Part shown: positions 34,896-44,147 of the stretch, in pieces | Numbering within the stretch: the stretch's first letter is position 1 | Layout of the letters: every line of letters begins with the position of its first letter | Assembly: GCA_033791545.1 (NCBI GenBank) | Contig: JASJGL010000145.1 | Span: forward strand, 3,638 to 67,637 | Reading direction: 5' to 3' | Length of the DNA: 64,000 nt | Origin: Antarcticimicrobium sp033791545 | GTDB lineage: Bacteria > Pseudomonadota > Alphaproteobacteria > Rhodobacterales > Rhodobacteraceae | Translations under genes and position numbers: made by a program | The notes under the pieces: generated by a model | Databases searched by the model: none | What the model saw: only the letters and a program-made list of their open reading frames with translations | What the model was told of the DNA's origin: nothing

Positions 34896-35201
34896 ATGAT
34901 CCCGGGCGAGCTTTTCCCGGCCGAGGGCATGCTCATCCTCAACGCAGACCGCGTGGCGATCACGCTGATGGTCGCCAATACCGGCGACCGCCCGGTTCAG
35001 GTGGGCAGCCACTACCATTTCGCCGAAACCAACCCGGCGCTCGACTTTGACCGGGATGCGGCGCGGGGGATGCGGCTGGATATCGCGGCGGGCACTGCGG
35101 TGCGGTTCGAGCCGGGACAGCGGCGCGAGGTCAACCTGATCCCGGTCTCCGGGGCGCGACGGATCTTTGGCTTCAATCAAAAGGTTATGGGCGCGCTGTG
35201 A
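34896..35201 (+). CDS. ureB: Urease beta subunit
   Basis: 101-residue structural subunit. MIPGELFPAEGMLILNADRV, ITLMVANTGDRPVQVGSHYH and the C-terminal RIFGFNQKVMGAL are diagnostic. ATG 34896 is preceded by GGAGG, which lies within the last codons of the 54-residue gene, so translation of the two is coupled. An in-frame TTG at 34890 is not needed. Confidence 0.97.
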   Translation: MIPGELFPAEGMLILNADRVAITLMVANTGDRPVQVGSHYHFAETNPALDFDRDAARGMRLDIAAGTAVRFEPGQRREVNLIPVSGARRIFGFNQKVMGAL

Positions 35202-35276
35202 CGCCCGTGCGGTAGAGTGTGGGCGTACGGCAAGGTGCGAGGCGCCACGTCGGGCAAAAATCCGGAAGGGCAACAG

Positions 35277-35768
35277 ATGCCACTGAAACTTGAAGGATCC
35301 TGCCGTTGCGGTGCCGTGCATTTCACGGTCGATAGCCACACGCCAGTGCCCTATCAGCGGTGTTATTGCTCGATCTGCCGCAAGACCGACGGCGGAGGCG
35401 GCTTTGCGATCAATCTCGGGGCCGAGGCAAAGACCCTGTCGGTTCAGGGCCGCGACGCGATCGGCATTTTCCACGCCGAGATCGCGCGCGACGGGATCTG
35501 CCGCACCTCGAGTGCCGAACGCCACTTTTGCACCCGCTGTGGCAGCGCGCTTTGGCTGTTTGATCCGGGCTGGCCGGATCTGGTGCATCCCTTTGCCAGC
35601 GCCGTGGATACGGAACTGCCGCGCGCCCCGGAACGGGTGCACATCTTTGTCGCCGAGAAACCGCTTTGGGTGCCGCTGCCCGACAGACAGGACGATACCC
35701 ATTTCGCCGGATATCCCGAGCTGTCGCTTGCGGACTGGCACAAGACGCACGGCCTTTGGGTCGATTGA
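35277..35768 (+). CDS. GFA/CENP-V family zinc protein
   Basis: 163-residue cytosolic protein of the GFA family (glutathione-dependent formaldehyde-activating-like fold). The zinc-binding cysteines are in EGSCRCGAVHF, YQRCYCSICRKTDGG and HFCTRCGSALW. Family members are annotated from one poorly supported activity, so the reaction is not known. It lies between ureB and ureC, 75 bases after ureB and 13 bases before ureC, in the operon direction, and its start has GGAAGGGCAACAG upstream. A link to urease assembly or to a side reaction of urea or formamide metabolism is speculative. Confidence 0.9.
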   Translation: MPLKLEGSCRCGAVHFTVDSHTPVPYQRCYCSICRKTDGGGGFAINLGAEAKTLSVQGRDAIGIFHAEIARDGICRTSSAERHFCTRCGSALWLFDPGWPDLVHPFASAVDTELPRAPERVHIFVAEKPLWVPLPDRQDDTHFAGYPELSLADWHKTHGLWVD

Positions 35769-35781
35769 AGGAGAACTGAGG

Positions 35782-37542
35782 ATGCCAGCAACGATTTCCC
35801 GCGCCTCCTATGCCGCGATGTTCGGCCCCACGGTGGGCGACCGGCTGCGGCTGGCCGATACTGATCTGATCATCGAGGTCGAGCGTGACCTGATCGCCGA
35901 GCGCGCCGGCGCGGCCACCAGCGGCGGCTCGGGGACCAATGCGCTGGCCTATGGCGACGAGGTCAAGTTTGGAGGCGGCAAGGTGATCCGCGACGGCATG
36001 GGGCAATCCCAGGTCACCCGTGCCGAAGGGGCGGTGGATACGGTGATCACCAATGCGCTGATCGTGGATCACACCGGCATCTACAAGGCGGATGTGGGGC
36101 TCAAATCCGGGCGCATCGCCGCGATTGGCAAGGCGGGCAACCCCGACACCCAGCCCGGTGTCGATATCATTGTCGGCCCCGGCACCGAGGCCATCGCGGG
36201 CGAGGGCAAGATCCTGACCGCCGGCGGATTCGACAGCCATATCCATTTCATCTGTCCGCAACAAATCGAGGATGCGCTGCATTCCGGCCTGACCACCATG
36301 CTCGGCGGCGGCACCGGCCCGGCGCATGGCACGCTGGCCACCACCTGCACGCCGGGGCCTTGGCATATCGGGCGCATGTTGCAGGCGGCGGATGCCTTTC
36401 CGATGAACCTTGCCTTTGCCGGCAAGGGCAATGCCTCGCTTCCCGCCGCGCTGGAGGAACAGGTTCTGGGCGGTGCCTGCGCGCTGAAACTGCACGAAGA
36501 CTGGGGCACCACGCCGGGCGCGATTGATTGCTGTCTTGGCGTTGCCGATGACATGGACGTGCAGGTGATGATCCATACCGATACGCTGAACGAAAGCGGC
36601 TTTGTCGAAAATACCCTTGCCGCAATGAAGGGGCGCACGATCCACGCCTTTCACACCGAAGGCGCCGGTGGTGGCCATGCCCCCGACATTATCAAGATCT
36701 GTGGCGAGGCGCATGTACTGCCCGCCTCGACCAACCCCACGCGCCCCTTCACGGTGAACACGCTGGAAGAGCATCTGGACATGCTGATGGTCTGTCACCA
36801 TCTGGACAAGTCGATCCCCGAGGATGTGGCCTTTGCCGAAAGCCGCATCCGGCGCGAGACCATCGCCGCCGAAGACATCCTGCACGACCTCGGCGCGTTT
36901 TCCATTATCGCCAGCGACAGCCAGGCGATGGGCCGGGTCGGCGAGGTGCTGATCCGCACCTGGCAGACCGCCGACAAGATGAAGAAGCAGCGCGGGCGGC
37001 TGAGCGACGAGACCGGAGACAACGACAATCTGCGGGTGCGCCGCTATATTGCCAAATACACCATCAACCCGGCCATTGCCCATGGCATCGCCCATGAGAT
37101 CGGCAGCATCGAACCGGGCAAGCGCGCGGATCTGGTGCTGTGGTCGCCGGCCTTTTTCGGGGTGAAACCGGATATGGTGCTGTTGGGCGGCACCATCGCG
37201 ATGGCGCAGATGGGCGATCCCAATGCTTCGATCCCAACGCCGCAGCCGGTCTATTCGCGACCGATGTTCGGGGCCTATGGGCGCAGCGTTGAAAACTCGG
37301 CTGTCACCTTTGTCTCGGACGCGGCGCAGGCGGATGGGATCGGGGCGCGGCTGGGGCTGGCCAAGGATACGGTGACGGTGCGCGGCACCCGCACCATTGG
37401 CAAGGCCGACATGAAGCTGAACGACGCCACCCCGCATATCGAGGTCGACCCGGAGACCTATGAGGTGCGCGCCGATGGCGAATTGCTCACCTGTCAGCCC
37501 GCCGAGGTCTTGCCGATGGCGCAACGCTATTTCCTGTTCTGA
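35782..37542 (+). CDS. ureC: Urease alpha subunit
   Basis: 586-residue catalytic subunit with the dinickel site. H153 and H155 (DSHIHF), the lysine to be carbamylated K236 (KLHEDWG), HTEGAGGGHAPD, and the flap CHHLDKSIPEDVAFAESRIR are all present. The chain is about 18 residues longer than the usual 567-570. An Ala/Gly/Ser-rich insertion at about 38-56 sits between IEVERDL and AYGDEVKFGGGKVIRDGMG, and the metal residues are shifted by about 19 relative to the Klebsiella numbering. ATG 35782 is preceded by AAGGAGAACTGAGG. It ends 46 bases before ureE. Confidence 0.97.
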   Translation: MPATISRASYAAMFGPTVGDRLRLADTDLIIEVERDLIAERAGAATSGGSGTNALAYGDEVKFGGGKVIRDGMGQSQVTRAEGAVDTVITNALIVDHTGIYKADVGLKSGRIAAIGKAGNPDTQPGVDIIVGPGTEAIAGEGKILTAGGFDSHIHFICPQQIEDALHSGLTTMLGGGTGPAHGTLATTCTPGPWHIGRMLQAADAFPMNLAFAGKGNASLPAALEEQVLGGACALKLHEDWGTTPGAIDCCLGVADDMDVQVMIHTDTLNESGFVENTLAAMKGRTIHAFHTEGAGGGHAPDIIKICGEAHVLPASTNPTRPFTVNTLEEHLDMLMVCHHLDKSIPEDVAFAESRIRRETIAAEDILHDLGAFSIIASDSQAMGRVGEVLIRTWQTADKMKKQRGRLSDETGDNDNLRVRRYIAKYTINPAIAHGIAHEIGSIEPGKRADLVLWSPAFFGVKPDMVLLGGTIAMAQMGDPNASIPTPQPVYSRPMFGAYGRSVENSAVTFVSDAAQADGIGARLGLAKDTVTVRGTRTIGKADMKLNDATPHIEVDPETYEVRADGELLTCQPAEVLPMAQRYFLF

Positions 37543-37588
37543 GGTCTTCCAATGACCCTGTCCTCCGACGCGACCAAGGACCGAAACC

Positions 37589-38062
37589 ATGACTGATCTT
37601 CCGCTTGCCCAGACCTTTCACCGCGCTGGCCACTGGTCGGGTGCGGCACAAACCGTGCTGCTTGATTATGAAGGCCGGTTCCTGCGCCGCAAACGGCTGG
37701 AGACCGAGGCCGGGCGTGGCTTTGTTGTCGATCTGGAGCAGACCACCTCGCTTGATCAGGGCGATGCGCTGGAGCTTGGCGACGGCACGCTGGTGGAAAT
37801 CCGCGCCGCCAGCGAAGAAATCCTGATCGTCACCGGCGATAGCTTGGCGCGGCTGGCTTGGCATATCGGCAACCGCCACACCCCCTGCCAGATAAAATCC
37901 GATTGCCTCGTGATCCAGCGCGATCCGGTGATCCGTCACATGCTGGAGCATCTGGGCGCAGGGGTGGTTGAAGCGGTGGGCGCCTTCACCCCCGAGGGCG
38001 GCGCCTATGGTCATGGCCGCACCCACAGCCACGAGCACGGGCACAGCGCCCATGCGCAGTGA
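37589..38062 (+). CDS. ureE: Urease accessory protein UreE
   Basis: 157-residue nickel metallochaperone. N-terminal peptide-binding domain (FLRRKRLETEAGRGFVVDLE), metal-binding domain with LAWHIGNRHTPCQI and VIRHMLEHLGAGVVEAVGAF, and a C-terminal His tail (HGRTHSHEHGHSAHAQ). The tail binds extra nickel ions. It overlaps ureF by eleven bases. Confidence 0.95.
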   Translation: MTDLPLAQTFHRAGHWSGAAQTVLLDYEGRFLRRKRLETEAGRGFVVDLEQTTSLDQGDALELGDGTLVEIRAASEEILIVTGDSLARLAWHIGNRHTPCQIKSDCLVIQRDPVIRHMLEHLGAGVVEAVGAFTPEGGAYGHGRTHSHEHGHSAHAQ

Positions 38063-38699
38063 CACGCATTTTCTGACGCTGGCGCAGTGGCTGTCGCCTG
38101 CCTATCCGCTGGGGGCTTTCGCCTATTCCCACGGGTTGGAAAGCGCGGTGGATGCGGGCTGGATCGCCGATGCCGAGGGGCTGCGCCTTTGGCTCGGCGA
38201 TCTGTTGACGCAGGGTTCGGGGCGGGCCGATGCGATCTGGCTGCATCTGGCCCATACCAGCCATGATGACGCCGATCTCTGGGCGCTCGACGATCTTGCC
38301 CGGGCCTTTTCCCCGGCGCTCGAACGTCTGCGCGAGGGCGAGCGGCAGGGCGCTGCCTTTGCCCGCACCACCGCCGAGATCTGGGATCTGGATCTGCCCA
38401 AGCTGCTGTTGCCGCTGGCGCTTGGGCGCGCGGCCCGTCTGATGGGGATGGAGGCGGTGCCGGTCGCGGCGCTCTATCTGCACAGCTTTGCCGGAAACCT
38501 TGTCGCGTCGGCGCAACGGCTGATGCCGCTGGGACAGACGGCGGCGCAGGCGGTGCTGGCCGATCTGACCCCGCTGTGCGCCAAAGTGGCCGCCGAGGCC
38601 GAAGGCGTGCCCGCGACGGAGATCTCCTCGTCCGCGTTTCTGTCGGATGTGGCGGCGATGAAACATGAAACCCTTGAACCAAGGATATTCCAGTCATGA
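38052..38699 (+). CDS. ureF: Urease accessory protein UreF
   Basis: 215-residue all-helical chaperone that controls UreG GTPase activity on the urease complex. LAQWLSPAYPLGAFAYSHGL at the N-terminus, then ESAVDAGWI, are the family signature; LYLHSFAGNLVASAQRLMPLGQ follows. ATG 38052 lies inside the end of ureE, so translation is coupled. Ends with the ATGA overlap to ureG. Confidence 0.95.
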   Translation: MRSDTHFLTLAQWLSPAYPLGAFAYSHGLESAVDAGWIADAEGLRLWLGDLLTQGSGRADAIWLHLAHTSHDDADLWALDDLARAFSPALERLREGERQGAAFARTTAEIWDLDLPKLLLPLALGRAARLMGMEAVPVAALYLHSFAGNLVASAQRLMPLGQTAAQAVLADLTPLCAKVAAEAEGVPATEISSSAFLSDVAAMKHETLEPRIFQS

Positions 38700-39340
38700 C
38701 CCGGATGAATGGCCCGCTTCGCATCGGTATCGGTGGCCCGGTCGGGGCCGGCAAGACAACGCTGACCGCGCGCTTGGCCGATGTGTTCAAGGATCGCTTT
38801 TCGATCGGGGTGATCACCAACGACATCTACACGCAAGAGGATGCCGAGGCGCTGATGCGGATGCAGATCCTGCCCCAGGACCGGATCATCGGGGTCGAAA
38901 CCGGCGGCTGCCCGCATACCGCCATCCGCGAAGACGCCAGCATCAATCTGGCCGCCATCGCCGAGATGCGGGCGCGCCATCCGGATCTGGAAATCGTGTT
39001 CATTGAATCCGGCGGCGACAACCTGTCAGCCACCTTCAGCCCGGAACTCGCCGATCTGACCCTTTACGTGATCGACGTTGCCGCGGGCGAAGAGATCCCG
39101 CGCAAGGGCGGCCCGGCGCTGACCCGCTCCGACCTGCTGGTGATCAACAAGACCGATCTGGCGCCGCATGTGGGGGCCTCGCTGGAGGTGATGGCGCGCG
39201 ACGCCGCCCGGATGCGCGGTGCGCGTCCGGTGGTCTTTGCGGCGCTGTCGCGGGCCCGCGGCGTGGACGAGATCGCGGCGCATATCACTGCCATGGCCGG
39301 GCTGCCCGACCCATCGAGCAAACCGGCCGAGGCCGTCTAG
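38696..39340 (+). CDS. ureG: Urease accessory GTPase UreG
   Basis: 214-residue SIMIBI-class GTPase that delivers nickel to urease. P-loop GGPVGAGKTTLTARL at 13-27, the metal-binding CPH in ETGGCPHTAIREDAS, ESGGDNLSATFSPELADLT and the guanine-specificity motif NKTDL. It starts four bases before the ureF stop (ATGA). It is the last gene of the urease operon and converges with the M20 peptidase gene 31 bases away. Confidence 0.97.
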   Translation: MTRMNGPLRIGIGGPVGAGKTTLTARLADVFKDRFSIGVITNDIYTQEDAEALMRMQILPQDRIIGVETGGCPHTAIREDASINLAAIAEMRARHPDLEIVFIESGGDNLSATFSPELADLTLYVIDVAAGEEIPRKGGPALTRSDLLVINKTDLAPHVGASLEVMARDAARMRGARPVVFAALSRARGVDEIAAHITAMAGLPDPSSKPAEAV

Positions 39341-39371
39341 GCGGCGAAACAGGGCGCACAGCGGGCCGGGA

Positions 39372-40670
39372 TCAGCCCGCTGCCTCCAGCCCGCACCAGT
39401 CCGCGATAAACAGCGCGGTGGCCTGTGTCACCCGCCGCACGCTGTCCAGATCCACCCGTTCGTTGAAGGCATGGATCGCCTCGGCCTTGGGGCCATAGAC
39501 CAGCGCCGGGGTGTCGGCATAAAGCCCGAAGAACCGCGCATCGGTGGTCGCCGTGATCGCCATGTGGTCCAGCGCGGCACCGCCGTTGACAGCCTCATGC
39601 GCGCTGTCCAGCGCCCCGATCGCCTGAGCCGCGCGCACGCTGGTGTCCTCGGACAGGGCATAGCCCTCGGCCAGAAAGCCGTGAAACACGATTTCGGGCG
39701 TGTTGTTGCGCAAAAAGGCATTTTCGCGCGCGGCTTGGCGCAGAACCTCCTCGATCTCGGCCTTGGCGGCCTCGATATCCTGACCGGGAAAGATCCCCAT
39801 GCGCACATCAAACACGCACCAAGCGGGCACCGAGCTGGCCCAGTCGCCGCCCTGAAACTTGCCGATATTCAGGTTCAGCGCATGATCGTGATGGGCGAAA
39901 TCGGCGTGCCGACAGGTCGGCCCGTTCCAGCGCGTTTCCATTTCGTGCAGCGCCGCGATCAGCGGGATCGCCGCCTCGATCGCGTTGGCGCCGGTGCCGG
40001 CATAGGCGACATGGGCGGGCATCCCCTTGAGATGGACCTGAAACCAGATCACGCCAAGCTGGGCGGTCACCAGTTTCTCGTCGAACGGTTCGGGGATCAG
40101 CGCCGCATCGGCACGGTAACCGCGTTGCAGGCAGGCCAGCGCGCCGTTACCAGTGCATTCTTCCTCGACCACCGATTGTACAAAAACCTCCGCCGCCGGG
40201 GCAACGCCGCAGGCGCGTAGCGCATCCAGCGCAAAGACATTGGCGACAAGCCCCGCCTTCATGTCCCCGGCGCCGCGCCCATACATCCATTTGCCGTCCA
40301 CACGCGGCTCGAACGGCGGGCTGTCCCACATGTCCAGCGGCCCGGCGGGCACCACATCGACATGACCGTTCAGGATCAGCGAGCGCCCCTTGCTATTGGC
40401 GGGCCGGTGCGCGCCAACCACGTTCACCGCATCGTCATAGGCACCGATGACCGGGGAAAATCCGGGCAGATCGCAAATATCGGCGACGTCGATCTGCCAG
40501 CTGTCCACCTCCAGCCCCCGATCCGCCAACTGATCGGCCATGAACGCCTGCGCGCTCTGCTCATTGCCGCGCGTCGAGGGATGCGCGGTCAGCTCGGCGA
40601 GAAATTGAATTTCCCGGTCGAAGTGGTCGTCAACGGCGGAAAGGATACGGGTGCGGATATCTGCGTCCAT
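39372..40670 (-). CDS. ArgE/DapE-type M20 deacylase
   Basis: 432-residue zinc hydrolase of the acetylornithine deacetylase family that removes acyl groups from amino-acid-like substrates. Metal and catalytic blocks: LILNGHVDVVPAGP (first His and Asp), GRGAGDMKAGL (bridging Asp) and QSVVEEECTGNGAL (catalytic Glu-Glu). The dimerisation domain with HVAYAGTGANAIEAA follows. It is the last gene of a nine-gene minus-strand operon and starts 11 bases after the CoA-transferase beta subunit. There it would act on an N-acyl intermediate or its amino acid. True arginine-pathway ArgE is less likely given the context. Confidence 0.9.
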   Translation of the reverse strand: MDADIRTRILSAVDDHFDREIQFLAELTAHPSTRGNEQSAQAFMADQLADRGLEVDSWQIDVADICDLPGFSPVIGAYDDAVNVVGAHRPANSKGRSLILNGHVDVVPAGPLDMWDSPPFEPRVDGKWMYGRGAGDMKAGLVANVFALDALRACGVAPAAEVFVQSVVEEECTGNGALACLQRGYRADAALIPEPFDEKLVTAQLGVIWFQVHLKGMPAHVAYAGTGANAIEAAIPLIAALHEMETRWNGPTCRHADFAHHDHALNLNIGKFQGGDWASSVPAWCVFDVRMGIFPGQDIEAAKAEIEEVLRQAARENAFLRNNTPEIVFHGFLAEGYALSEDTSVRAAQAIGALDSAHEAVNGGAALDHMAITATTDARFFGLYADTPALVYGPKAEAIHAFNERVDLDSVRRVTQATALFIADWCGLEAAG

Positions 40671-40681
40671 CTTGGGCCTCG

Positions 40682-41341
40682 TCAGAATGTGGGAAGATCG
40701 CCTTGCGGCAAAACAAGCGGTGCGCCGGTCGCGGCAATCACCTGATCGGGGTCCAGCCCCTCGGCAATCTCGCGCAGGGCAAAGCCCTCGGGCGTCACGT
40801 CGATCACCGCCATGTCGGTGTAAATGCGCCCGACGCAGCCGCGCGCGGTCAGGGGCAGGGTGCAGGCCTCGACCAGCTTGGGCTTGCCTGCGCGGTCGGT
40901 ATGGGTGGTCAGCACGACCACCCGGCGCGCCTTTTGCGCCAGCTCGATCGCGCCCCCCGCGCCGGGAGAAAACTTGCCCGGGATCTTCCAGTTGGCCAGA
41001 TCGCCGTTCTGCGCCACTTCAAACGCCCCCAACATGGTCAGATCCAGCCGCCCGGACCGGACCAGCGCGAAAGACATAGCACTGTCGAAATAGGCGCTGC
41101 CGGGGATGGGCGAGACATAGGCCCCACCGGCGTCGATCAGGTTGCGATCGGCGCGCTCGGGCGGCAGCGAGGGGCCGATTCCGGTCATGCCGTTTTCGCT
41201 GTGCAGGCAAAACGGAAAGCCGGAGGGCAGGTGATCGACCACCTTTGTCGGCAGGCCGATGCCGAGGTTGACCACCATTCCTGGTGCGATTTCATGCGCC
41301 GCGCGGGCGATCATGCGGGCCTTAGCGTTGGACAACGCCAT
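40682..41341 (-). CDS. 3-oxoacid CoA-transferase, subunit B
   Basis: 219-residue subunit that carries the catalytic glutamate of a class I CoA transferase. The motif HSENGMTGIG gives E49 as the acyl-CoA-forming residue. GMVVNLGIGLPTKV and LIDAGGAYVSPIPGSAYFDS are standard. ATG 41341 lies 20 bases inside the end of subunit A, so the subunits are made together. Context suggests transfer of CoA to an oxo-acid made by the adjacent aminotransferase. Confidence 0.92.
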   Translation of the reverse strand: MALSNAKARMIARAAHEIAPGMVVNLGIGLPTKVVDHLPSGFPFCLHSENGMTGIGPSLPPERADRNLIDAGGAYVSPIPGSAYFDSAMSFALVRSGRLDLTMLGAFEVAQNGDLANWKIPGKFSPGAGGAIELAQKARRVVVLTTHTDRAGKPKLVEACTLPLTARGCVGRIYTDMAVIDVTPEGFALREIAEGLDPDQVIAATGAPLVLPQGDLPTF

Positions 41342-42017
41342 ACTCCTCGGAAATGGATTGCAGTTGCACCACACGGTCAACAAAGGGGCCGGGGGTGTGG
41401 ATCTGATCGGGCGCCAACCCGCCCAGCGGCAGCACAGTTTCAGCTTCGACGATCACCAGATCGGCGGCCATCGCCATCATCGGGTTGAAGTTGCGCGCGG
41501 TGGCGGCATAGGCGAGATTGCCAAAACTATCGGCCTTATCAGCATGGATCAGCGCCACATCCGCGCGCAACGCGCATTCCAGCAGGGTGGGGCGGCCATC
41601 GACCTCGATAATCTGTTTGCCCGCGGCCAGTTCGGTCTCGGCGCCGATATCGGTCAGGATGCCGCTGAGGCCCGCGCCACTGGCGCGGATACGCTCGGCA
41701 AGGATGCCCTGGGCGCAGAACTCGACCTCGATCTCGCCCGCATTCAGCATCGCCACCGCGCGCGGGTTGAGCCCGATATGGGTGGTGATCAGCTTGCGCG
41801 CCAGACCGGCCGCCAACAGGTGATCGACCCCAAGGCCCTGTTCGTTGGCATCGTTCTTGATCACGGTCAGATCCCGCTTGCCCTGACGCACCAGCTCCCG
41901 GATCAGCGCAAAGGGGGTGCCAGGCACGCCGAAGCCGCCCAGCATCACCGTCGCCCCGTCCGCGATGGCGGCGACGGCCTGTTCCATCCCGCAGCTCTTG
42001 TCGGGCAGGGTGGTCAT
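41322..42017 (-). CDS. 3-oxoacid CoA-transferase, subunit A
   Basis: 231-residue CoA-transferase subunit. GATVMLGGFGVPGTPFALIR is the substrate-binding block, followed by DVALIHADKADSFGNLAYAA. It overlaps the aminotransferase stop by four bases (ATGA). Together with subunit B it forms an AtoDA/ScoAB-like enzyme that would activate a 3-oxo or related acid with CoA from succinyl- or acetyl-CoA. The acid is not known. Confidence 0.92.
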   Translation of the reverse strand: MTTLPDKSCGMEQAVAAIADGATVMLGGFGVPGTPFALIRELVRQGKRDLTVIKNDANEQGLGVDHLLAAGLARKLITTHIGLNPRAVAMLNAGEIEVEFCAQGILAERIRASGAGLSGILTDIGAETELAAGKQIIEVDGRPTLLECALRADVALIHADKADSFGNLAYAATARNFNPMMAMAADLVIVEAETVLPLGGLAPDQIHTPGPFVDRVVQLQSISEEYGVVQR

Positions 42018-43348
42018 GCGTTCACCGGCAGGTTCATCTCCCGTGCCATGGCCTCCAGGCTATCGGTCAGTGTGGCCATGATCTCGTCGATCTGGGCCTC
42101 ACTTACGATCAGCGGCGGCGCGACGAGGAAGTGATCGCCCTCAAGGCCGCCCCGGGTGCGGCGCGAATAGATGATCAAGCCGCGTTCATAGGCAAGGTCC
42201 ACGAGCCGGTTATAGGCGTTCAATTCCTTTGGCAGCGGCACCATGGTCTTGCGATCCGAGACCAGTTCAAAGGCCAGCAACAGGCCCAGCCCGCGCACAT
42301 CGCCGATAAAGGGGAAGCGGTCCATCAACCCGGTCAGACGCGCCTTGAGCAGATCGCCCATGGCGGCGGAATTGCCGACCAGATCCTGATTGGCGATCTC
42401 GTCCAGCACGGCGCAGCCGGCGGCGCAGGCCAGCGGGTTGCCGGCATAGGTATAGCCATGCAGGAAGCCGCCCGCATCCAACACCGCCTCGACCATATCA
42501 CCGCGCGCCACCATCGCCCCCAAGGGCGTGTAGCCGGCGGCAAAGCCCTTGGACAGCGCGATGATGTCGGGGGTGATGCCCCAATGCTCGGCGGCGATGA
42601 ACTTGCCGGTGCGACCGGCGCCGGTCATCACCTCGTCATAAATCAGCAGGATGCCGAATTCGTCGCAGATCTCGCGGATGCGCGCGTAATAGCTGTCGGG
42701 CGCCACCAGCGCGCCGGTCGAGGCGCCGCCAACCGGCTCCATGATGAAGGCCAGCACGCTCTCGGGGCCCTGCGCAAGGATCTCGTCGCGCAGCATCTCG
42801 GCATATTTCAGCCCGCGCTGGTCGTCGTCGAGATTGTCGGTGTCGAGATAACAGGTCGGCGCCGCGATCTTGGGCATCTCGCGCATCATCGGCGCAAAGG
42901 GTTTCGTCAGCGGATCATAGCCAGTCAGCGCCAGCGCCCCCAGCGTCGAGCCGTGATAAGAGGGGTGGCGCGAGATCACCTTCCAGCGGCTGTCCTGCCC
43001 CTGGGTCAGCGCGTATTGCCGCGCCATCTTGATCGCGCTTTCCACCGCTTCGGACCCACCAGAGACAAAGAACACCCGGTCCAGCCCCTTGGGCATCAGC
43101 GCGGCGGTCTTGGCGGCAAGGCGTTCCGAGGGTTCGGTCTGGAAGTGCAGCCGGTAGCCAAAGGTGGCCTTGTCCATCTGCGCCTTCATGGCGTCCAGAA
43201 CGCGCGGGTTGGAATGGCCGATATTGGACACCATCGCCCCGGACGAGCCGTCGATGTACCTTTTGCCATCCGTATCGTACAGATAGATCCCCTTGCCATA
43301 ATCAAGGGTCGGACGCGGTTGGCGCGATTGATAAAAGAGATGTGACAT
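42014..43348 (-). CDS. Class III PLP aminotransferase
   Basis: 444-residue aminotransferase of the omega/beta-amino acid group. PLP Lys K267 is in IIALSKGFAAGYTPLGAM, the ring-nitrogen Asp D238 in LLIYDEVMTGAGRTG, and VSGGSEAVESAIKMARQY binds the phosphate. Such enzymes move an amino group from beta-, gamma- or omega-amino acids to pyruvate or 2-oxoglutarate. ATG 43348 gives the usual N-terminus (MSHLFYQSRQ). An in-frame ATG at 43357 overlaps the ABC ATPase stop as ATGA and may be the real start. It is placed between the importer and the CoA-transferase, so it is expected to make an oxo-acid for CoA activation. Confidence 0.93.
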   Translation of the reverse strand: MSHLFYQSRQPRPTLDYGKGIYLYDTDGKRYIDGSSGAMVSNIGHSNPRVLDAMKAQMDKATFGYRLHFQTEPSERLAAKTAALMPKGLDRVFFVSGGSEAVESAIKMARQYALTQGQDSRWKVISRHPSYHGSTLGALALTGYDPLTKPFAPMMREMPKIAAPTCYLDTDNLDDDQRGLKYAEMLRDEILAQGPESVLAFIMEPVGGASTGALVAPDSYYARIREICDEFGILLIYDEVMTGAGRTGKFIAAEHWGITPDIIALSKGFAAGYTPLGAMVARGDMVEAVLDAGGFLHGYTYAGNPLACAAGCAVLDEIANQDLVGNSAAMGDLLKARLTGLMDRFPFIGDVRGLGLLLAFELVSDRKTMVPLPKELNAYNRLVDLAYERGLIIYSRRTRGGLEGDHFLVAPPLIVSEAQIDEIMATLTDSLEAMAREMNLPVNA

Positions 43349-43353
43349 CACAG

Positions 43354-44127
43354 TCATTCTTTGTTGGAAGCAAGGTGCTTGCGGAGGAAATTCTTGGTGC
43401 GTTCGTTTTCGGGATTGCGAAAGATCACGCTGGGCGGACCTTCTTCGACAACCACGCCCTGATCCATGAACAGAACCCGGTCGCAAACGCTTTCGGCGAA
43501 GCCCATTTCATGGGTGACGATGATCATGGTCATGTGTTCCTCGGCGAGCTTTTTCATCACCAGGTTCACTTCCTCGACCAGTTCCGGATCGAGCGCCGAG
43601 GTCGCCTCGTCAAACAGCATCACCTTGGGTTTCATTGCCAGCGCGCGGGCAATCGCGACGCGCTGTTTCTGCCCGCCGGACAGTTGCGAGGGATAATAGT
43701 CAATCCGCTCCAGCATGCCGACCTTGTCGAGTTGCTCCTCGGCCAGGGCGTTGGCCTCTTCCACGGAAAGACCTTTAAGCATTCTGGGCGCCAGCGTGAT
43801 GTTTTCGCGCACGTTCAGATGCGGGAACAGGTTGAAGTGCTGAAACACCATGCCGATGTTCTGGCGCACGTGGTTGATGTGCTTTTCATACTGGCGGTGC
43901 GGCAGGGTCTTGTTGACCTGGACATCTTCCAGCCAGACCTCGCCGCCGGTCAGCGGATCAAGGTCGTTGATCGCGCGCAACAGGGTGCTTTTGCCCGACC
44001 CCGAGGGGCCGATGATGGCGACGATTTCGCCCCGGTTCACCTTGAGGCTTATATCTTTCAGAACCTCAAGCGAGCCATAGCTTTTCTGGGCGTGGCGGAT
44101 ATCCACAAAGGGTTTCTCGGTATCCAT
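43354..44127 (-). CDS. Polar amino-acid ABC transporter, ATP-binding protein
   Basis: 257-residue ATPase of the GlnQ/HisP type. Walker A GPSGSGKST at 40-48, signature QLSGGQKQRVAIARAL, Walker B VMLFDEATSALDPE and the H-loop IIVTHEMGF are present. It powers the two permeases encoded next (44148 and 44830). It starts 20 bases after the end of the first of these. Confidence 0.97.
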   Translation of the reverse strand: MDTEKPFVDIRHAQKSYGSLEVLKDISLKVNRGEIVAIIGPSGSGKSTLLRAINDLDPLTGGEVWLEDVQVNKTLPHRQYEKHINHVRQNIGMVFQHFNLFPHLNVRENITLAPRMLKGLSVEEANALAEEQLDKVGMLERIDYYPSQLSGGQKQRVAIARALAMKPKVMLFDEATSALDPELVEEVNLVMKKLAEEHMTMIIVTHEMGFAESVCDRVLFMDQGVVVEEGPPSVIFRNPENERTKNFLRKHLASNKE

Positions 44128-44147
44128 TTTTCAGTCTCCCTTCGCGG

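Noticed and set aside
35410..37590. 726-codon open frame on the minus strand
   Set aside because: It is the shadow of ureC on the other strand in a GC-rich gene, with no recognisable domain.
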